Counted from the stretch's first letter, positions 8,857 to 18,403 are shown. The stretch is DNA of 45,367 bases from Campylobacter jejuni (GCF_002179635.1 NZ_NFOE01000045.1:1-45367); one strand, 5' to 3'. A program made the numbers and translations. The notes: a model not told the origin generated them from the sequence alone.

Positions 8857-10784
8857 TATGCTTAGAAAATATACAAAAAAAGATTAATAATACAACTATT
8901 TTAGAAAATATTAATCTTTATATTCAAAAAGGAGAATTTGTAGCCATTATAGGACAATCAGGTAGTGGTAAAACCTCTCTTTTAAATATTATAGGCACAC
9001 TTGATGAGCCAAGTAGTGGAAAATATTTTTTAGATGCATATGAAGTAACTAATTTAAGTAAAGATGAAAAGGCAAGGATTAGACGCGAAAAAATTGGTTT
9101 TATTTTTCAAAGATATAATTTACTTAGTCTTTTAAATGCTAAAGATAATGTAGCCTTACCTGCTGTTTATGCAGGTAAAAACAAACATGAAAGATCGCAA
9201 AAGGCTAAAGAATTACTTTCTTTTTTAGAGCTTTATCATAAAGAATTATCAAAGCCAAATGAACTAAGTGGTGGGCAACAGCAAAGAGTTTCCATAGCAA
9301 GAGCTTTGATGAATGGTGGTGAGCTTATTTTAGCAGATGAGCCAACGGGTGCACTTGATTCTAAAAGCGGTAAGATAGTTTTAGAAATTTTAAATAAACT
9401 AAATGAACAAGGACACACTGTAGTTTTAGTCACTCATGATAGAGAAATAGCTGCTAGAGCAAAAAGAGTTATCGAAATTAAAGATGGTAAGATTATAAGT
9501 GATAATGGTGCAAAAAAAGCAGACGAAATAAAAGCTAAGTTAATGCCAAAAGAGAAAAAAAGTTTTGGTTTGCTTAAAAATCAGCTTTTTGAAAGTTTGA
9601 AAATGTCCGTAGCTTCCATTGTAGCACACAAGCTGCGTTCTTTGCTTACCATGCTTGGTATTATCATAGGTATAGCTTCAGTAGTTTGCGTGGTTGCTTT
9701 AGGACTTGGAGCTCAACAAAATATACTTGCTTCTATTAGCTCCATTGGAACTAATACCATAGAAGTTGTTTCAGGGCGTGGCTTGGGGGATATTCGATCA
9801 GGTAGAACAAGGCTTAATTTAAGTGATTTAAAAACCTTAAGTTCTTTGCCTTATTTAGAAGCAGTAGAAGCAGATGTAGGTAAAGTAGGGGTTGTAACTT
9901 ATAAGAATAATTCTTTACAAGCTAGAATTTATGGAGTAGGACCAAATCATCTAAGACTTAGAGGTTTTGTGATGGTAGATGGTAGATTTATTAATAATGA
10001 AGATATAAAAGATAATACTAATATTTGCATTATAGATGAAAATGCTTTGAGAATTTTATTTGATAACATTAGTGCTAAGGATGTTTTAGGTAAAAGTGTG
10101 ATTTTTAACAAGCAACCTTTAACCATAGTTGGTGTTTTAAAAAAAGAAAGAGACAATAAAGGCTTTAGGGCTGATGAAAATACTATTAAAATTTATACTC
10201 CTTATTCTACTTTGATGAATAAAATCACAGGAGATAAGCAAATAAGAGCTATAGTAACTAAGGTAAAAGATGAGGTAAATCCTGCTTTAGCTGAAGAGGC
10301 TATGGTAAAAATTTTAGAAATTAAACGCGGAAAAAAAGATTTTTTCACTATAAATTCTGACGCGATTAAAAATGCTATTGAGGAAAATACTGCTACTTTA
10401 ACTTTACTTATTTCCTCTATTGCAGTGGTATCTTTGATAGTAGGCGGTATTGGTGTGATGAATATCATGCTTGTTTCAGTAAGTGAGCGTACAAGGGAAA
10501 TTGGAGTTAGAATGGCTATTGGGGCTAGAAAAGAAGATATTTTAATGCAGTTTTTAATAGAAGCTGTATTGATTTGTTCTTTAGGGGCTATTTTTGGAGT
10601 AATGCTTTCTTTTATCATTATTGAAGTATTTAATTCTTTAAATTTTGGTTTTACAATGATACTTTCGTTAAATTCAGTATTTTTAGGGCTTTTAAGTTCA
10701 GTTTTAATCGGAGTGGTTTTTGGATTTTTCCCAGCAAAAAATGCAGCAAATTTAAATCCTATTAGTGCTTTATCAAAGGAATGA
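8853..10784 (+). CDS. macB: MacB-type ABC transporter, fused ATPase and permease
   Basis: 643 residues. The N-terminal nucleotide-binding domain (1-225) has Walker [10 protein letters not shown] (34-42), the signature LSGGQQQRV (near 138) and Walker [14 protein letters not shown] linker leads to the first membrane helix (about 262-285), a large periplasmic MacB_PCD domain (about 290-505), and three C-terminal helices of the FtsX fold ([20 protein letters not shown] and following). This four-helix architecture defines MacB mechanotransmission pumps, which act on periplasmic substrates with MacA and an outer membrane channel. It overlaps macA by 4 nt, and its stop lies just before the start of the outer membrane gene, so this is one operon. 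Confidence 0.92.
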   Translation: MICLENIQKKINNTTILENINLYIQKGEFVAIIGQSGSGKTSLLNIIGTLDEPSSGKYFLDAYEVTNLSKDEKARIRREKIGFIFQRYNLLSLLNAKDNVALPAVYAGKNKHERSQKAKELLSFLELYHKELSKPNELSGGQQQRVSIARALMNGGELILADEPTGALDSKSGKIVLEILNKLNEQGHTVVLVTHDREIAARAKRVIEIKDGKIISDNGAKKADEIKAKLMPKEKKSFGLLKNQLFESLKMSVASIVAHKLRSLLTMLGIIIGIASVVCVVALGLGAQQNILASISSIGTNTIEVVSGRGLGDIRSGRTRLNLSDLKTLSSLPYLEAVEADVGKVGVVTYKNNSLQARIYGVGPNHLRLRGFVMVDGRFINNEDIKDNTNICIIDENALRILFDNISAKDVLGKSVIFNKQPLTIVGVLKKERDNKGFRADENTIKIYTPYSTLMNKITGDKQIRAIVTKVKDEVNPALAEEAMVKILEIKRGKKDFFTINSDAIKNAIEENTATLTLLISSIAVVSLIVGGIGVMNIMLVSVSERTREIGVRMAIGARKEDILMQFLIEAVLICSLGAIFGVMLSFIIIEVFNSLNFGFTMILSLNSVFLGLLSSVLIGVVFGFFPAKNAANLNPISALSKE

Positions 10785-10785
10785 G

Positions 10786-12126
10786 ATGAGAATATTTTTA
10801 TTATTTTTTATAGCCTTTTTTTTAAATGCTTGCGTAGGAGTAAAATTAGAGCAAGTATTTCAAGAGCAAATAAAAAAAGAATATTTTGAAGATTTTAACG
10901 CAAGTAAGGCTTGGTGGGAAAAATATAATAATCAAGATTTAAATAATATCTTAAAAGCTATTATTGATAATAACAAAGATTTAAATGTAGCAAGAGTTAA
11001 TTTTTTAAGCACTTTAGCTAGATATAAGCTTTTAAATTTAGATCTTTATCCTACTTTGAGTGGAAATTTAGGTGCAAATATAAGAAAAAATTTAAACAAT
11101 GGCACAAAAATGCATAGTTTTTCAAATGGCATTATATTAAATTATGAGCTTGATATATATGGAAAAATTTCAGATCAAGTTGCTAGTTCTGAATTTTTAG
11201 CAAAAGCAAGTGAGTATGAGTTACGCTCTTTAGAGCTTGATACGATTAATTTAGCGATTAATAGTATTTTTGAATTGATTTATTTTAATGATGTAGATCG
11301 CTTACTAAATAATCATTTAAAAAATCTTGAGCAAATGCTAGAAATTTATACTACTAAATTTGATTATGGCAAGGTTGAGTATATTGATCTTTTAAATATC
11401 AAAAAGTCTTTATTAAATACTAAACAAAACATCATTACAAATTTGCAAAATAAAGACTTAACACTTAAAAATATAAAAGATTTGCTAGGTAAAGATGATG
11501 AGTTTTTGATTAATAAAATGCTAAATTATACTCTTGAAGATTTTTCATTGCAAAAAATTAATTTTGATATAGAGTTAAAAATGCTTGCTTATAGACCACA
11601 AGTTCAAGCAAAGCTAAATCAACTTATGGCTTCTTATAAAGATTATACAAGTGTGCAAAAAAGTATTTTGCCTAGTATAAAAATATTGGGAAATTTAGAT
11701 GGAAGTGATAAAAATATTGATGAGAGTTTTAAATTTTTAATCTTAGGTGGAAATGTTGTTATTGACTTACCATTTTTGGACTTTTATAGAGTAAGACAAA
11801 ATGTAAAAATTTCTGAATTTGCATATCAAGCACGTTTATATGAGTATAAAGATGTATTGCAAAGAGCTATTCATGAGTTTAAACTTTGTTATGAAAATGA
11901 TAAATACTATAATGATTTGTTAAATTTAGTAAAAGACATTAATACTAATCAAGCAAAAATTACACAATTATATTTTGAAAAATATGAATTAGGGCGTAAT
12001 GAGCTAAAAGATTATCTTGATGCAGATGCTTTGCTTATTAATTCACTTCAAGAGCTTAATAGAGCAAAACTATCTTTGCTTAAAAATATTAATTTGTATC
12101 ATAATATAGTCTTGATTTCAGAGTAA
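10786..12126 (+). CDS. TolC-like outer membrane efflux lipoprotein of the Mac pump
   Basis: 446-residue outer membrane factor of the TolC/NodT family. The N-terminus MRIFLLFFIAFFLNAC is a lipoprotein signal with lipobox LNAC (Cys16). The mature protein has the long alpha-helical repeats typical of the channel tunnel, with the two homologous halves ending near residues 235 and 446, and many Asn/Asp/Lys-rich coils. The ATG at 10786 is chosen over an upstream in-frame GTG (10765) because it starts the lipoprotein signal directly and has AAAGGA (10775-10780) 5 nt upstream. The macB stop (10782-10784) is 1 nt before the start, so translation is coupled. It completes the tripartite pump with MacA and MacB. 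Confidence 0.88.
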   Translation: MRIFLLFFIAFFLNACVGVKLEQVFQEQIKKEYFEDFNASKAWWEKYNNQDLNNILKAIIDNNKDLNVARVNFLSTLARYKLLNLDLYPTLSGNLGANIRKNLNNGTKMHSFSNGIILNYELDIYGKISDQVASSEFLAKASEYELRSLELDTINLAINSIFELIYFNDVDRLLNNHLKNLEQMLEIYTTKFDYGKVEYIDLLNIKKSLLNTKQNIITNLQNKDLTLKNIKDLLGKDDEFLINKMLNYTLEDFSLQKINFDIELKMLAYRPQVQAKLNQLMASYKDYTSVQKSILPSIKILGNLDGSDKNIDESFKFLILGGNVVIDLPFLDFYRVRQNVKISEFAYQARLYEYKDVLQRAIHEFKLCYENDKYYNDLLNLVKDINTNQAKITQLYFEKYELGRNELKDYLDADALLINSLQELNRAKLSLLKNINLYHNIVLISE

Positions 12127-12206
12127 AATAGACTTAAAAATGTTTCATTTTGTAATATTTAAGTAAAGAGTGGTATTTAATTGCGTTGTTTTAAAGTCAT
12201 TTAGAA

Positions 12207-12212
12207 TACAAT
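12207..12212 (+). promoter_or_regulatory. Probable gltS -10 box
   Basis: TACAAT, 28 nt upstream of the gltS start, follows a T-rich stretch in the 114-bp gap after the efflux operon. This matches the Campylobacter housekeeping promoter style (a good -10 with no obvious -35). Confidence 0.4.
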
Positions 12213-12240
12213 TGAGAAATAAATCAAACAAAGGAGAGGT

Positions 12241-13449
12241 ATGAAATTTGATTTTTATGCAACGCTAGTTACTATGGTTATAGTATTGCTTCTAGGCGTT
12301 TTTGTCATTAAAAGGGTAAAATTTCTTCGTGATTATAATATCCCTGAACCAGTTGTTGGTGGTGGAATAGCTGCGATTATTCTTTTAATCTTACATAGTT
12401 CTTTTTCATTAAATATTAAATTTGATGAATCTATGAAAGATCCACTAATGCTTGCATTTTTCTCAAGTATTGGTTTGTTGGCTGATTTTGCTTCACTTAA
12501 AAAAGGTGGTAAAAAGTTAGCAATTTTTTTAGTAGTAGTTGTAGGTTTACTTTTTGCACAAAATATAGTTGGTATAGGTGTGGCAAGTGCTATGGGACAA
12601 AATCCACTTATGGGGCTTATAGCAGGTTCTGTTACAATGAGTGGTGGTCATGGTACAGGTGCAGCTTGGGCAGCTGAATTTATCAAAGAACCTTATTTAT
12701 ATTCTAGTGCAACTACTGTTGCTATTGCTTGTGCAACTTTTGGACTTATTTCAGGTGGTATTATAGGTGGTCCTGTTGCAAGATATTTAGTCAATAAATA
12801 TAAACTAGTGGTTCCAAAACAAAATGATGATAAAGATGCGATTTTAAATTTCCAATCTCCAGAAAAAGAAAGATTAATCACTCCATCTTCTTTTATAGAG
12901 TCTTTAGCATTAATTGCTTTATGTTTATTAATAGGTAATGCTTTATCTACTTATATTAAAACAAATACAGGTTTTACTTTGCCAACTTTCGTGTATTGTC
13001 TTTTTGTAGGTGTTGTTTTAAGAAATGTTTTATCAGCTACAAAAATTCACCATGTGTTTGATAGAGAAGTTTCAGTTTTAGGTAATGTAAGCTTATCTTT
13101 ATTTCTAGCTTTAGCGTTAATGACTATTAACCTTTGGGATCTAGTAACCCTTGCACTGCCGATGTTGGTAATTTTAATAGTGCAAGTTGCTATGATGGCT
13201 GCTTTTGCTATATTTGTAACCTTTAGAGTATGTGGAAAAGACTATGATGCAGCGGTTTTAGCAGCAGGTCATTGTGGTTTTGGTTTAGGTGCTACTCCAA
13301 CAGCTATGGTAAATATGCAAACTGTAACAAATCACTATGGTATGAGCCATATGGCATTTATTATTGTACCTTTAGTAGGCGCATTTTTCATAGATATAGT
13401 AAATGCCTTAGTGATTAATGCTTTCTTGTATCTACCATTCTTTCATTAA
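12241..13449 (+). CDS. gltS: Sodium/glutamate symporter GltS
   Basis: 402-residue inner-membrane carrier of the GltS (ESS) family; E. coli GltS is almost the same length. The N-terminal helix pair is followed by NIPEPVVGGGIAAII (residues 34-48), a reentrant-loop-type Gly-rich motif. A second copy-like motif occurs in the C-terminal half (AAGHCGFGLGATPTAMVNM), consistent with the inverted two-repeat fold. SGGHGTGAAWA (near 135) matches the first repeat's ion/substrate loop. It imports glutamate with Na+, fitting an organism that uses amino acids as carbon source. It has its own promoter, a strong AAAGGAGAGG ribosome binding site and a terminator, so it is monocistronic. Confidence 0.92.
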   Translation: MKFDFYATLVTMVIVLLLGVFVIKRVKFLRDYNIPEPVVGGGIAAIILLILHSSFSLNIKFDESMKDPLMLAFFSSIGLLADFASLKKGGKKLAIFLVVVVGLLFAQNIVGIGVASAMGQNPLMGLIAGSVTMSGGHGTGAAWAAEFIKEPYLYSSATTVAIACATFGLISGGIIGGPVARYLVNKYKLVVPKQNDDKDAILNFQSPEKERLITPSSFIESLALIALCLLIGNALSTYIKTNTGFTLPTFVYCLFVGVVLRNVLSATKIHHVFDREVSVLGNVSLSLFLALALMTINLWDLVTLALPMLVILIVQVAMMAAFAIFVTFRVCGKDYDAAVLAAGHCGFGLGATPTAMVNMQTVTNHYGMSHMAFIIVPLVGAFFIDIVNALVINAFLYLPFFH

Positions 13450-13453
13450 AATC

Positions 13454-13489
13454 ATCTAGCACTAAATTGGTGCTAGATTAAATTTTTTT
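13454..13489. terminator. Terminator between convergent gltS and nth
   Basis: A 9-bp perfect stem, ATCTAGCAC (13454-13462) with GTGCTAGAT (13470-13478), has a 7-nt loop and is followed by TAAATTTTTTTA. It is canonical for gltS. The nth stop codon overlaps its right edge, so it may also serve nth on the minus strand. Confidence 0.8.
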
Positions 13490-14101
13490 ATCTTTACTCT
13501 TACATAAATGATTTAAAAAACACTCTTTACATAAAGGATTTTTAGCCTTGCATGTATAGCGTCCAAAAAGCACCATAGCTTGATGAAGATAGTTTAGATT
13601 ATCTTTAAAAATTTTAGTTAAGTCTTTTTCTGTTTCTTCAGGAGTTTTAGCTTTGCTAAGATTAAGTCTGTGAGAAACTCTATATACATGGGTATCTACA
13701 GCCATACAATTAGCCCCACACCATTCTATCATCACCACATGTGCAGTTTTTTGTCCTACTCCTGCTAGAGTTTTTAAATCTTGCTCGTCCATTGGAATTT
13801 CACCATTAAATTGCTCGCAAACTGCTTGAGCCATTTTGATTAAATTTTGTGCTTTATTATTATAAAATGAGCAAGAATTAATCAAAAGCTTTAAAGATGA
13901 TAAATTTGCTTTAGCTAAATCTTGCACGCTAGGGTAAGCTTTAAATAAAGCCGGCGTGATGAGATTAACCCTTTTGTCAGTACATTGTGCTGAAAGCATA
14001 ACACAAACTATAAGCTCGTAAGCATTGCTAAAAACTAATTCTGTTTTTGCTTGTCCAAAATGCTCTAAAAATAATTTTTTAATTTCTAAATTTCTTTTCA
14101 T
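13478..14101 (-). CDS. nth: Endonuclease III (DNA glycosylase/AP lyase)
   Basis: 207-residue base-excision repair enzyme that removes oxidised pyrimidines and cleaves the AP site by beta-elimination. The helix-hairpin-helix LAGVGQKTAHVV carries the catalytic Lys118, and Asp136 lies in AVDTHVYRV; spacing matches E. coli Nth (K120, D138). The [4Fe-4S] loop is complete: Cys184, Cys191, Cys194 and Cys200 (C-x6-C-x2-C-x5-C). Cytoplasmic. It is divergent from peb4 across a 78-bp gap; I recall the same arrangement as Cj0595c/Cj0596 in C. jejuni. Confidence 0.95.
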   Translation of the reverse strand: MKRNLEIKKLFLEHFGQAKTELVFSNAYELIVCVMLSAQCTDKRVNLITPALFKAYPSVQDLAKANLSSLKLLINSCSFYNNKAQNLIKMAQAVCEQFNGEIPMDEQDLKTLAGVGQKTAHVVMIEWCGANCMAVDTHVYRVSHRLNLSKAKTPEETEKDLTKIFKDNLNYLHQAMVLFGRYTCKAKNPLCKECFLNHLCKSKDKKI

Positions 14102-14141
14102 AAACTTATTGTATGTTAATCGGCTTTAAATAAAGTTTAGA

Positions 14142-14147
14142 TATAAT
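14142..14147 (+). promoter_or_regulatory. Probable peb4 -10 box
   Basis: A perfect TATAAT lies 33 nt upstream of the peb4 start, preceded by T-rich DNA and followed by a short leader with AAAGGA. It should drive peb4-fba. Confidence 0.55.
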
Positions 14148-14179
14148 AAAGTCAACAAAACTATTTCAAAGGAAAAACA

Positions 14180-14995
14180 ATGAAAAAAATTTCTTTAGTT
14201 GCTGCGGCTTTATTAACAGGTTTAAGTTTAAATGCTGCGGTGGTTGCAACCCTTGATGGAAACAATATTAGTGATACAGAGGTAAATGAGTTTTTTGCTC
14301 CTATGTTAAGAGGTGCTAAAATCACTGATTTGCCGGCTGAACAAAAAAAAGCAATTATTGATCAATATATCATTCAACAACTTGTATTAAAAGATGCTAA
14401 AGCTCAAAAAATAGAAAATGATCCTTCATATAAAGAAGAATTAGAGCGTGCTAAAGAAGCTATTTTGGTAAATATCTATCAAAAGAAAATTTTTGATTCA
14501 ATTAAAAACAATGATGCTAAAGCTAAAAAATTCTATGAAGCAAATAAAGATAAATTTACTAAACCAGCTCAAGTAAAAGCTAAACATATTTTAGTAACTA
14601 GTGAAAAAGAAGCTAAAGATATTATTGCTGAGCTTAGTAAATTAAGTGGAAAAGCTTTAAATGATAAATTTGCTCAACTTGCAAAAGAAAAATCAATTGA
14701 TAAAGGCTCTTCAGCTCAAGGTGGTGATCTTGGTTGGTTTGCTGAATCAACTATGGTAAAACCATTTGCTGATGCAGCTTTTTCTATGAAAAAAGGTACT
14801 ATTTCTAAAACACCTGTAAAGAGTGATTTTGGATATCATATTATCCTAAAAGAAGATGCTAGAGCAAAAAGTACTATGAGCTATAATGAAGTAAAAGCAG
14901 GTATTGAAAGCAATATCAAAATGGAAGAATTTAAAGAACTTATGAATAAAAAAGCTCAAGAACTTCTTCAAAAAGCAAAAGTGGAATACAAATAA
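14180..14995 (+). CDS. peb4: PEB4/CBF2 periplasmic peptidyl-prolyl isomerase and chaperone
   Basis: 271-residue SurA-like periplasmic chaperone, the major antigen PEB4 (also CBF2, Cj0596) of C. jejuni. The signal peptide is [20 protein letters not shown], cleaved around residue 19-20. An N-terminal SurA-type helical domain (about 21-130) is followed by a parvulin PPIase domain (about 132-226) with [13 protein letters not shown] and [20 protein letters not shown], ending at the conserved [14 protein letters not shown]-terminal helix completes the chaperone fold. It assists folding of outer membrane proteins and adhesins. The last base of its stop is the first base of the fba start (TAATG), so translation is coupled. 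Confidence 0.95.
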   Translation: MKKISLVAAALLTGLSLNAAVVATLDGNNISDTEVNEFFAPMLRGAKITDLPAEQKKAIIDQYIIQQLVLKDAKAQKIENDPSYKEELERAKEAILVNIYQKKIFDSIKNNDAKAKKFYEANKDKFTKPAQVKAKHILVTSEKEAKDIIAELSKLSGKALNDKFAQLAKEKSIDKGSSAQGGDLGWFAESTMVKPFADAAFSMKKGTISKTPVKSDFGYHIILKEDARAKSTMSYNEVKAGIESNIKMEEFKELMNKKAQELLQKAKVEYK

Positions 14996-16059
14996 TGGGT
15001 GTACTAGATCTTGTTAAGCCAGGTGTTTTAAGTGGTGATGATCTAAATATCGTATATAATCATGCAAAAAAAGAAGGATTTGCCATCCCTGCGGTAAATG
15101 TCGTGGGGACAAATTCTATTAATGCGGTTTTAGAAAGTGCTAAAAAAGTTAATTCACCTGTGATTATTCAATTTTCAAATGGTGGAGCTAAATTTGTAGC
15201 AGGAAAAGCTTGTCCAAAAGCTGATGTGCTTGGTGCTATAAGTGGTGCAAGACATGTACATTTAATGGCAAAAGCTTATGGAGTTCCAGTAATTTTACAC
15301 ACAGATCATGCTGCTAGAAAATTACTTCCTTGGATTGATGCTTTGATTGAAGCAAATATTGAGTTTAAAAAAGAAGCAGGTAAGCCTTTGTTTAGCTCTC
15401 ATATGATTGATTTAAGTGAAGAGGATTTAGAAAGTAATCTAGGCACTTGTGAGAATTATTTAAAACAAATGTCTGAGCTTGGAATTTCTTTAGAGCTTGA
15501 GCTAGGATGTACGGGTGGTGAAGAAGATGGAGTGGATAATACTAATATTGATAATGCAAAATTATACACTCAGCCTGAAGATGTAGCATTAGCTTATGAG
15601 AGACTTTCTAAAATTAGTGATAGATTTTCAATTGCAGCTAGTTTTGGTAATGTACATGGAGTATATAAACCAGGAAATGTGATTTTAAGACCTGAAATTC
15701 TTAAAAACTCTCAAAATTATGTAAAAGAAAAATTCAATCTTGGTGAAGATAAACCAATCAATTTTGTTTTCCATGGTGGCAGTGGTAGCGATATAGAGGA
15801 TATCAAAGCAGCACTTAGCTATGGTGTAATTAAGATGAATATTGATACAGATACACAATGGGCTTTTTGGGATGGTGTTAGAGAGTATGAGCTTAAAAAT
15901 AAAGCTTATTTGCAAGGCCAAATTGGTAATCCAGATGGAGAAGATAAGCCAAATAAAAAATATTATGATCCAAGAGTATGGCTTAGAGCGGGCGAAGAGA
16001 GTATGATCAAACGCTTAGAGTGCGCTTTTAGCGATTTAAATTGTATCGATAGAAACTAA
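14995..16059 (+). CDS. fba: Class II fructose-1,6-bisphosphate aldolase
   Basis: 354-residue zinc-dependent aldolase of the class IIA type that interconverts fructose-1,6-bisphosphate with DHAP and glyceraldehyde-3-phosphate. HTDHAARKLLPW (near residue 102) holds the catalytic Asp and first Zn-binding His. LELELGCTGGEEDGVDN is the conserved Glu/Gly segment, and FGNVHGVYKPG and FVFHGGSGS give the further metal and phosphate ligands. NMNIDTDTQWAFW-type sequence near residue 282 follows the family. Campylobacter lacks phosphofructokinase, so this enzyme probably works in gluconeogenesis. Co-transcribed with peb4 and followed by a strong hairpin. Confidence 0.95.
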   Translation: MGVLDLVKPGVLSGDDLNIVYNHAKKEGFAIPAVNVVGTNSINAVLESAKKVNSPVIIQFSNGGAKFVAGKACPKADVLGAISGARHVHLMAKAYGVPVILHTDHAARKLLPWIDALIEANIEFKKEAGKPLFSSHMIDLSEEDLESNLGTCENYLKQMSELGISLELELGCTGGEEDGVDNTNIDNAKLYTQPEDVALAYERLSKISDRFSIAASFGNVHGVYKPGNVILRPEILKNSQNYVKEKFNLGEDKPINFVFHGGSGSDIEDIKAALSYGVIKMNIDTDTQWAFWDGVREYELKNKAYLQGQIGNPDGEDKPNKKYYDPRVWLRAGEESMIKRLECAFSDLNCIDRN

Positions 16060-16079
16060 GAGTTTTATAACTCTTAGTT
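16054..16079 (+). terminator. Rho-independent terminator after fba
   Basis: A perfect 11-bp stem AACTAAGAGTT with loop TTAT and AACTCTTAGTT overlaps the fba stop codon. The following tract (GATTTTCC) is only moderately T-rich. Confidence 0.7.
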
Positions 16080-16111
16080 GATTTTCCTGTGAAGATTTTA
16101 AATTTTTAGAG

Positions 16112-16117
16112 TAAAAT
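16112..16117 (+). promoter_or_regulatory. Possible -10 box for the MotA-like/OmpA-like operon
   Basis: TAAAAT, 18 nt before the start at 16135 and after the fba terminator, in T-rich DNA. It is a near-consensus Campylobacter -10 element, and the position implies a very short leader. Confidence 0.3.
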
Positions 16118-16134
16118 TAACAAAGGTTTATAAA

Positions 16135-17466
16135 ATGGAAGTTAAAACAACTGATGATTTTTCTGATCTTGTATTACCTGAAGGAAAAGGTAGTACAGGG
16201 ATTGTTGCTTATTTAAAGATTATTTTTATCCCTGCTATATTGTATATTTTAGTGCTTTTAGGATATTTTGGAAAAATTGATTTTAAAGTAGAATTACATA
16301 GTGTTGTAATGATAGGGATTATCTTTTTGGTGGCTTTGATCTTTGCTAGACACAGTGCTGATTATGCTTCAAGTATTTTTGAGCAACAAAAAGATGAATT
16401 TAAGCTTATATTAAAACGCTATATTATGAAGCATTTTTTAGTTATAGGTAAAGAAACAAAGTCAAATGCTAGTTTTGATGATTTTGCTTATGCTTATGTA
16501 AAAGATTTGAGAAATGAAAATTTTGCTTCTGTGGGTGCAGCTATTTTTCCTATGCTTGGTATTTTAGGAACTTTTATAAGTATAGCCATGTCTATGCCAA
16601 ATTTTAATTCAAGCGACACAGCAGGTTTAGAACAAGAAATTTCAGTTTTATTAAATGGAGTAGGAACAGCCTTTTATGTATCAATTTATGGAATTTTCTT
16701 AGCACTTTGGTGGATATTTTTTGAAAAATACGGCAGTAGTAAGTTCCAAAAACTTCTAAATCGTCAAAAAAATGCAACAAGCGATTTTTTCTGGTCTAAA
16801 GAAGAAATTGATAGAAAATATCTTCAAGAAAGTTTGCAACATTTTGAAAAAATAGGCACGATTTTTGAGCATGTGAGTAATGAGGAATTTTTTAAAGAAT
16901 TAGATAATACAATAGATAGAAAGTTCAAAGTTTTTCAAGAGCTTGTAAATGCTGAGGAAAAAGCTGTAAGATTAAGCAGTGAGCATGTAAAACAAACTAT
17001 GAGCGATTTATCTAAAACCCAAAGAGAGCAAAAAGATATAGTTAAAACTTATAGTGAGATTGCAAATGCGGTAAATATGCTAAATTCAAACATAAAAGAT
17101 TTAACTTTAAGAATTTCAGAGCAATACAATAGACTTTTGGATGTGAGCTCAGATAAGATTGTGCATTTAGATAAAAGCGTGAGTGCTTTAGATGAAAAGG
17201 TGAATAATTTTTCAAATAATATTGAAAAATATCAAAATCTTATGCTCGATAATCAAACTAAGCTTTTTGAAGGCTTTAGGGCAAGTATTATAGAGGGTAT
17301 GCATACTTTTAAAGAAGCTTATGAAGATGAAAAAAATATTGATGAAAAAATTTCACTAATGCAAGAATTTAAAGAAGAAAGCAAAGAATTAGATGAGCAA
17401 ATCACACAAGTTATTGCAAAGCTTGAAAATCAAAAAGAAGATGAAAAAATAGATGATAAAAAATAA
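16135..17466 (+). CDS. MotA/TolQ/ExbB-like membrane protein with long cytoplasmic coiled-coil tail
   Basis: 443 residues. Two N-terminal membrane helices (about 26-46 and 57-76) and a cytoplasmic loop precede the paired helices of the MotA/TolQ/ExbB proton-channel fold (about 130-152, containing GAAIFPMLGILGTFISIAM, and 178-200, VGTAFYVSIYGIFLALWW). Residues about 210-443 are hydrophilic, heptad-rich and probably coiled coil, much longer than in TolQ or ExbB. Its gene overlaps by 14 nt a MotB/OmpA-like partner, so together they probably form an ion-driven stator unit. The layout (channel protein with long tail plus OmpA-type partner) resembles ZorA/ZorB. I recall the C. jejuni pair Cj0598/Cj0599 in the same place, so it appears to be core. 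Function unassigned. Confidence 0.8.
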   Translation: MEVKTTDDFSDLVLPEGKGSTGIVAYLKIIFIPAILYILVLLGYFGKIDFKVELHSVVMIGIIFLVALIFARHSADYASSIFEQQKDEFKLILKRYIMKHFLVIGKETKSNASFDDFAYAYVKDLRNENFASVGAAIFPMLGILGTFISIAMSMPNFNSSDTAGLEQEISVLLNGVGTAFYVSIYGIFLALWWIFFEKYGSSKFQKLLNRQKNATSDFFWSKEEIDRKYLQESLQHFEKIGTIFEHVSNEEFFKELDNTIDRKFKVFQELVNAEEKAVRLSSEHVKQTMSDLSKTQREQKDIVKTYSEIANAVNMLNSNIKDLTLRISEQYNRLLDVSSDKIVHLDKSVSALDEKVNNFSNNIEKYQNLMLDNQTKLFEGFRASIIEGMHTFKEAYEDEKNIDEKISLMQEFKEESKELDEQITQVIAKLENQKEDEKIDDKK

Positions 17467-18403
17467 TTCTAACAATGAAGAAAATAATTTTTGGATAGCT
17501 TATGCAGATTTAATGGCGGGCTTGCTTTTTATATTTATTTTGCTTATTGGAGCTATAGTTGTTAAGTATGTTTTAACTCAAAGTGATTTGCAAATCATAA
17601 AAGAAAATCTACAAAAACAAGAAGAGCGTTTAAGAGAAAACAAAGAGGAATTAAACCAAAAAGAAGATATTTTAAAAAATCTTAGTCAAAAACTAAATAA
17701 TACTTCAAGTACGCTTGATGATGTTAATAAGCAAAAACAGGCTTTAGAGGCTAATATTACTAAACTTAATCAAGATTTAAATTCTAGTTTAGATGAAAAA
17801 GATCAACAAATTTTTGCTTTGCTTGAGAGATTAAACAAAAAAGATGAAAAAATCAAAGAATTAGAGCGTAATTTTGATGAGGCAAAAAGTAAAATCAAAG
17901 AACTAGGTTTAATCAAAGAAAATACCATCAAAAATCTTCAAGCAAAATTTGATACTAATATTACTCTAGATTCTAATACAGGGGCGATAGTGTTGCCTTC
18001 TGAAGTGCTTTTTGATACAAATTCTTTTACTTTAAAAGCGCATGTAAAAGAGAATTTGAAAGCGATTTTAACACAGTATTTTGACAATATTTTAAAAGAT
18101 GAAAATATCTTAAATAGTATAGAAAATATAGTTATAGAAGGGCATACGGATAGTGCAGGTTCTTATATATATAATCTTGATTTATCACAAAAAAGAGCTT
18201 ATGCTGTGATGAGTTTTATACATTCATTTTACAAAGATCCAAGATTGCAAAAGCTTTTAATGGCAAGTGGTAGGTCTTATTCTGATGTGATTATGAAAGA
18301 TGGTAAAGAAGACAAAGAAGCAAGTCGCAGAATAGAGATTAAGTTTAATATCAATACAAATAATGCCTTAGAAAAGGTTGAAAAATACCTTGAAAGCAAG
18401 TAG
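17453..18403 (+). CDS. MotB/OmpA-like stator partner with peptidoglycan-binding domain
   Basis: 316 residues. A short cytoplasmic N-terminus leads into one membrane helix (about 14-36). WIAYADLMAGLLFIF contains Asp19 at the place of the proton-carrying Asp of MotB and ZorB. A long periplasmic coiled coil follows (about 45-150). The C-terminal OmpA/MotB peptidoglycan-binding domain (about 165-305) shows VLFDTNSFTLK, VIEGHTDSAGSYIYNLDLSQKRA and EASRRIEIKF. It would anchor the partner channel to the cell wall. The gene starts inside the 3' end of the MotA-like gene and overlaps the next gene slightly, so it sits in one operon. What the unit powers is unknown. Confidence 0.85.
   Translation: MIKNNSNNEENNFWIAYADLMAGLLFIFILLIGAIVVKYVLTQSDLQIIKENLQKQEERLRENKEELNQKEDILKNLSQKLNNTSSTLDDVNKQKQALEANITKLNQDLNSSLDEKDQQIFALLERLNKKDEKIKELERNFDEAKSKIKELGLIKENTIKNLQAKFDTNITLDSNTGAIVLPSEVLFDTNSFTLKAHVKENLKAILTQYFDNILKDENILNSIENIVIEGHTDSAGSYIYNLDLSQKRAYAVMSFIHSFYKDPRLQKLLMASGRSYSDVIMKDGKEDKEASRRIEIKFNINTNNALEKVEKYLESK

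Noticed and set aside
10765-10785. Longer GTG start for the outer membrane efflux lipoprotein
   Set aside because: It would precede the lipoprotein signal with charged residues and lie inside macB; the ATG at 10786 has a well-placed ribosome binding site.
16135-18403. Calling this pair a complete Zorya anti-phage system
   Set aside because: No ZorC, ZorD or ZorE partner is adjacent; neighbours are an aldolase and a PLP enzyme. Only the stator-like layout is shared.
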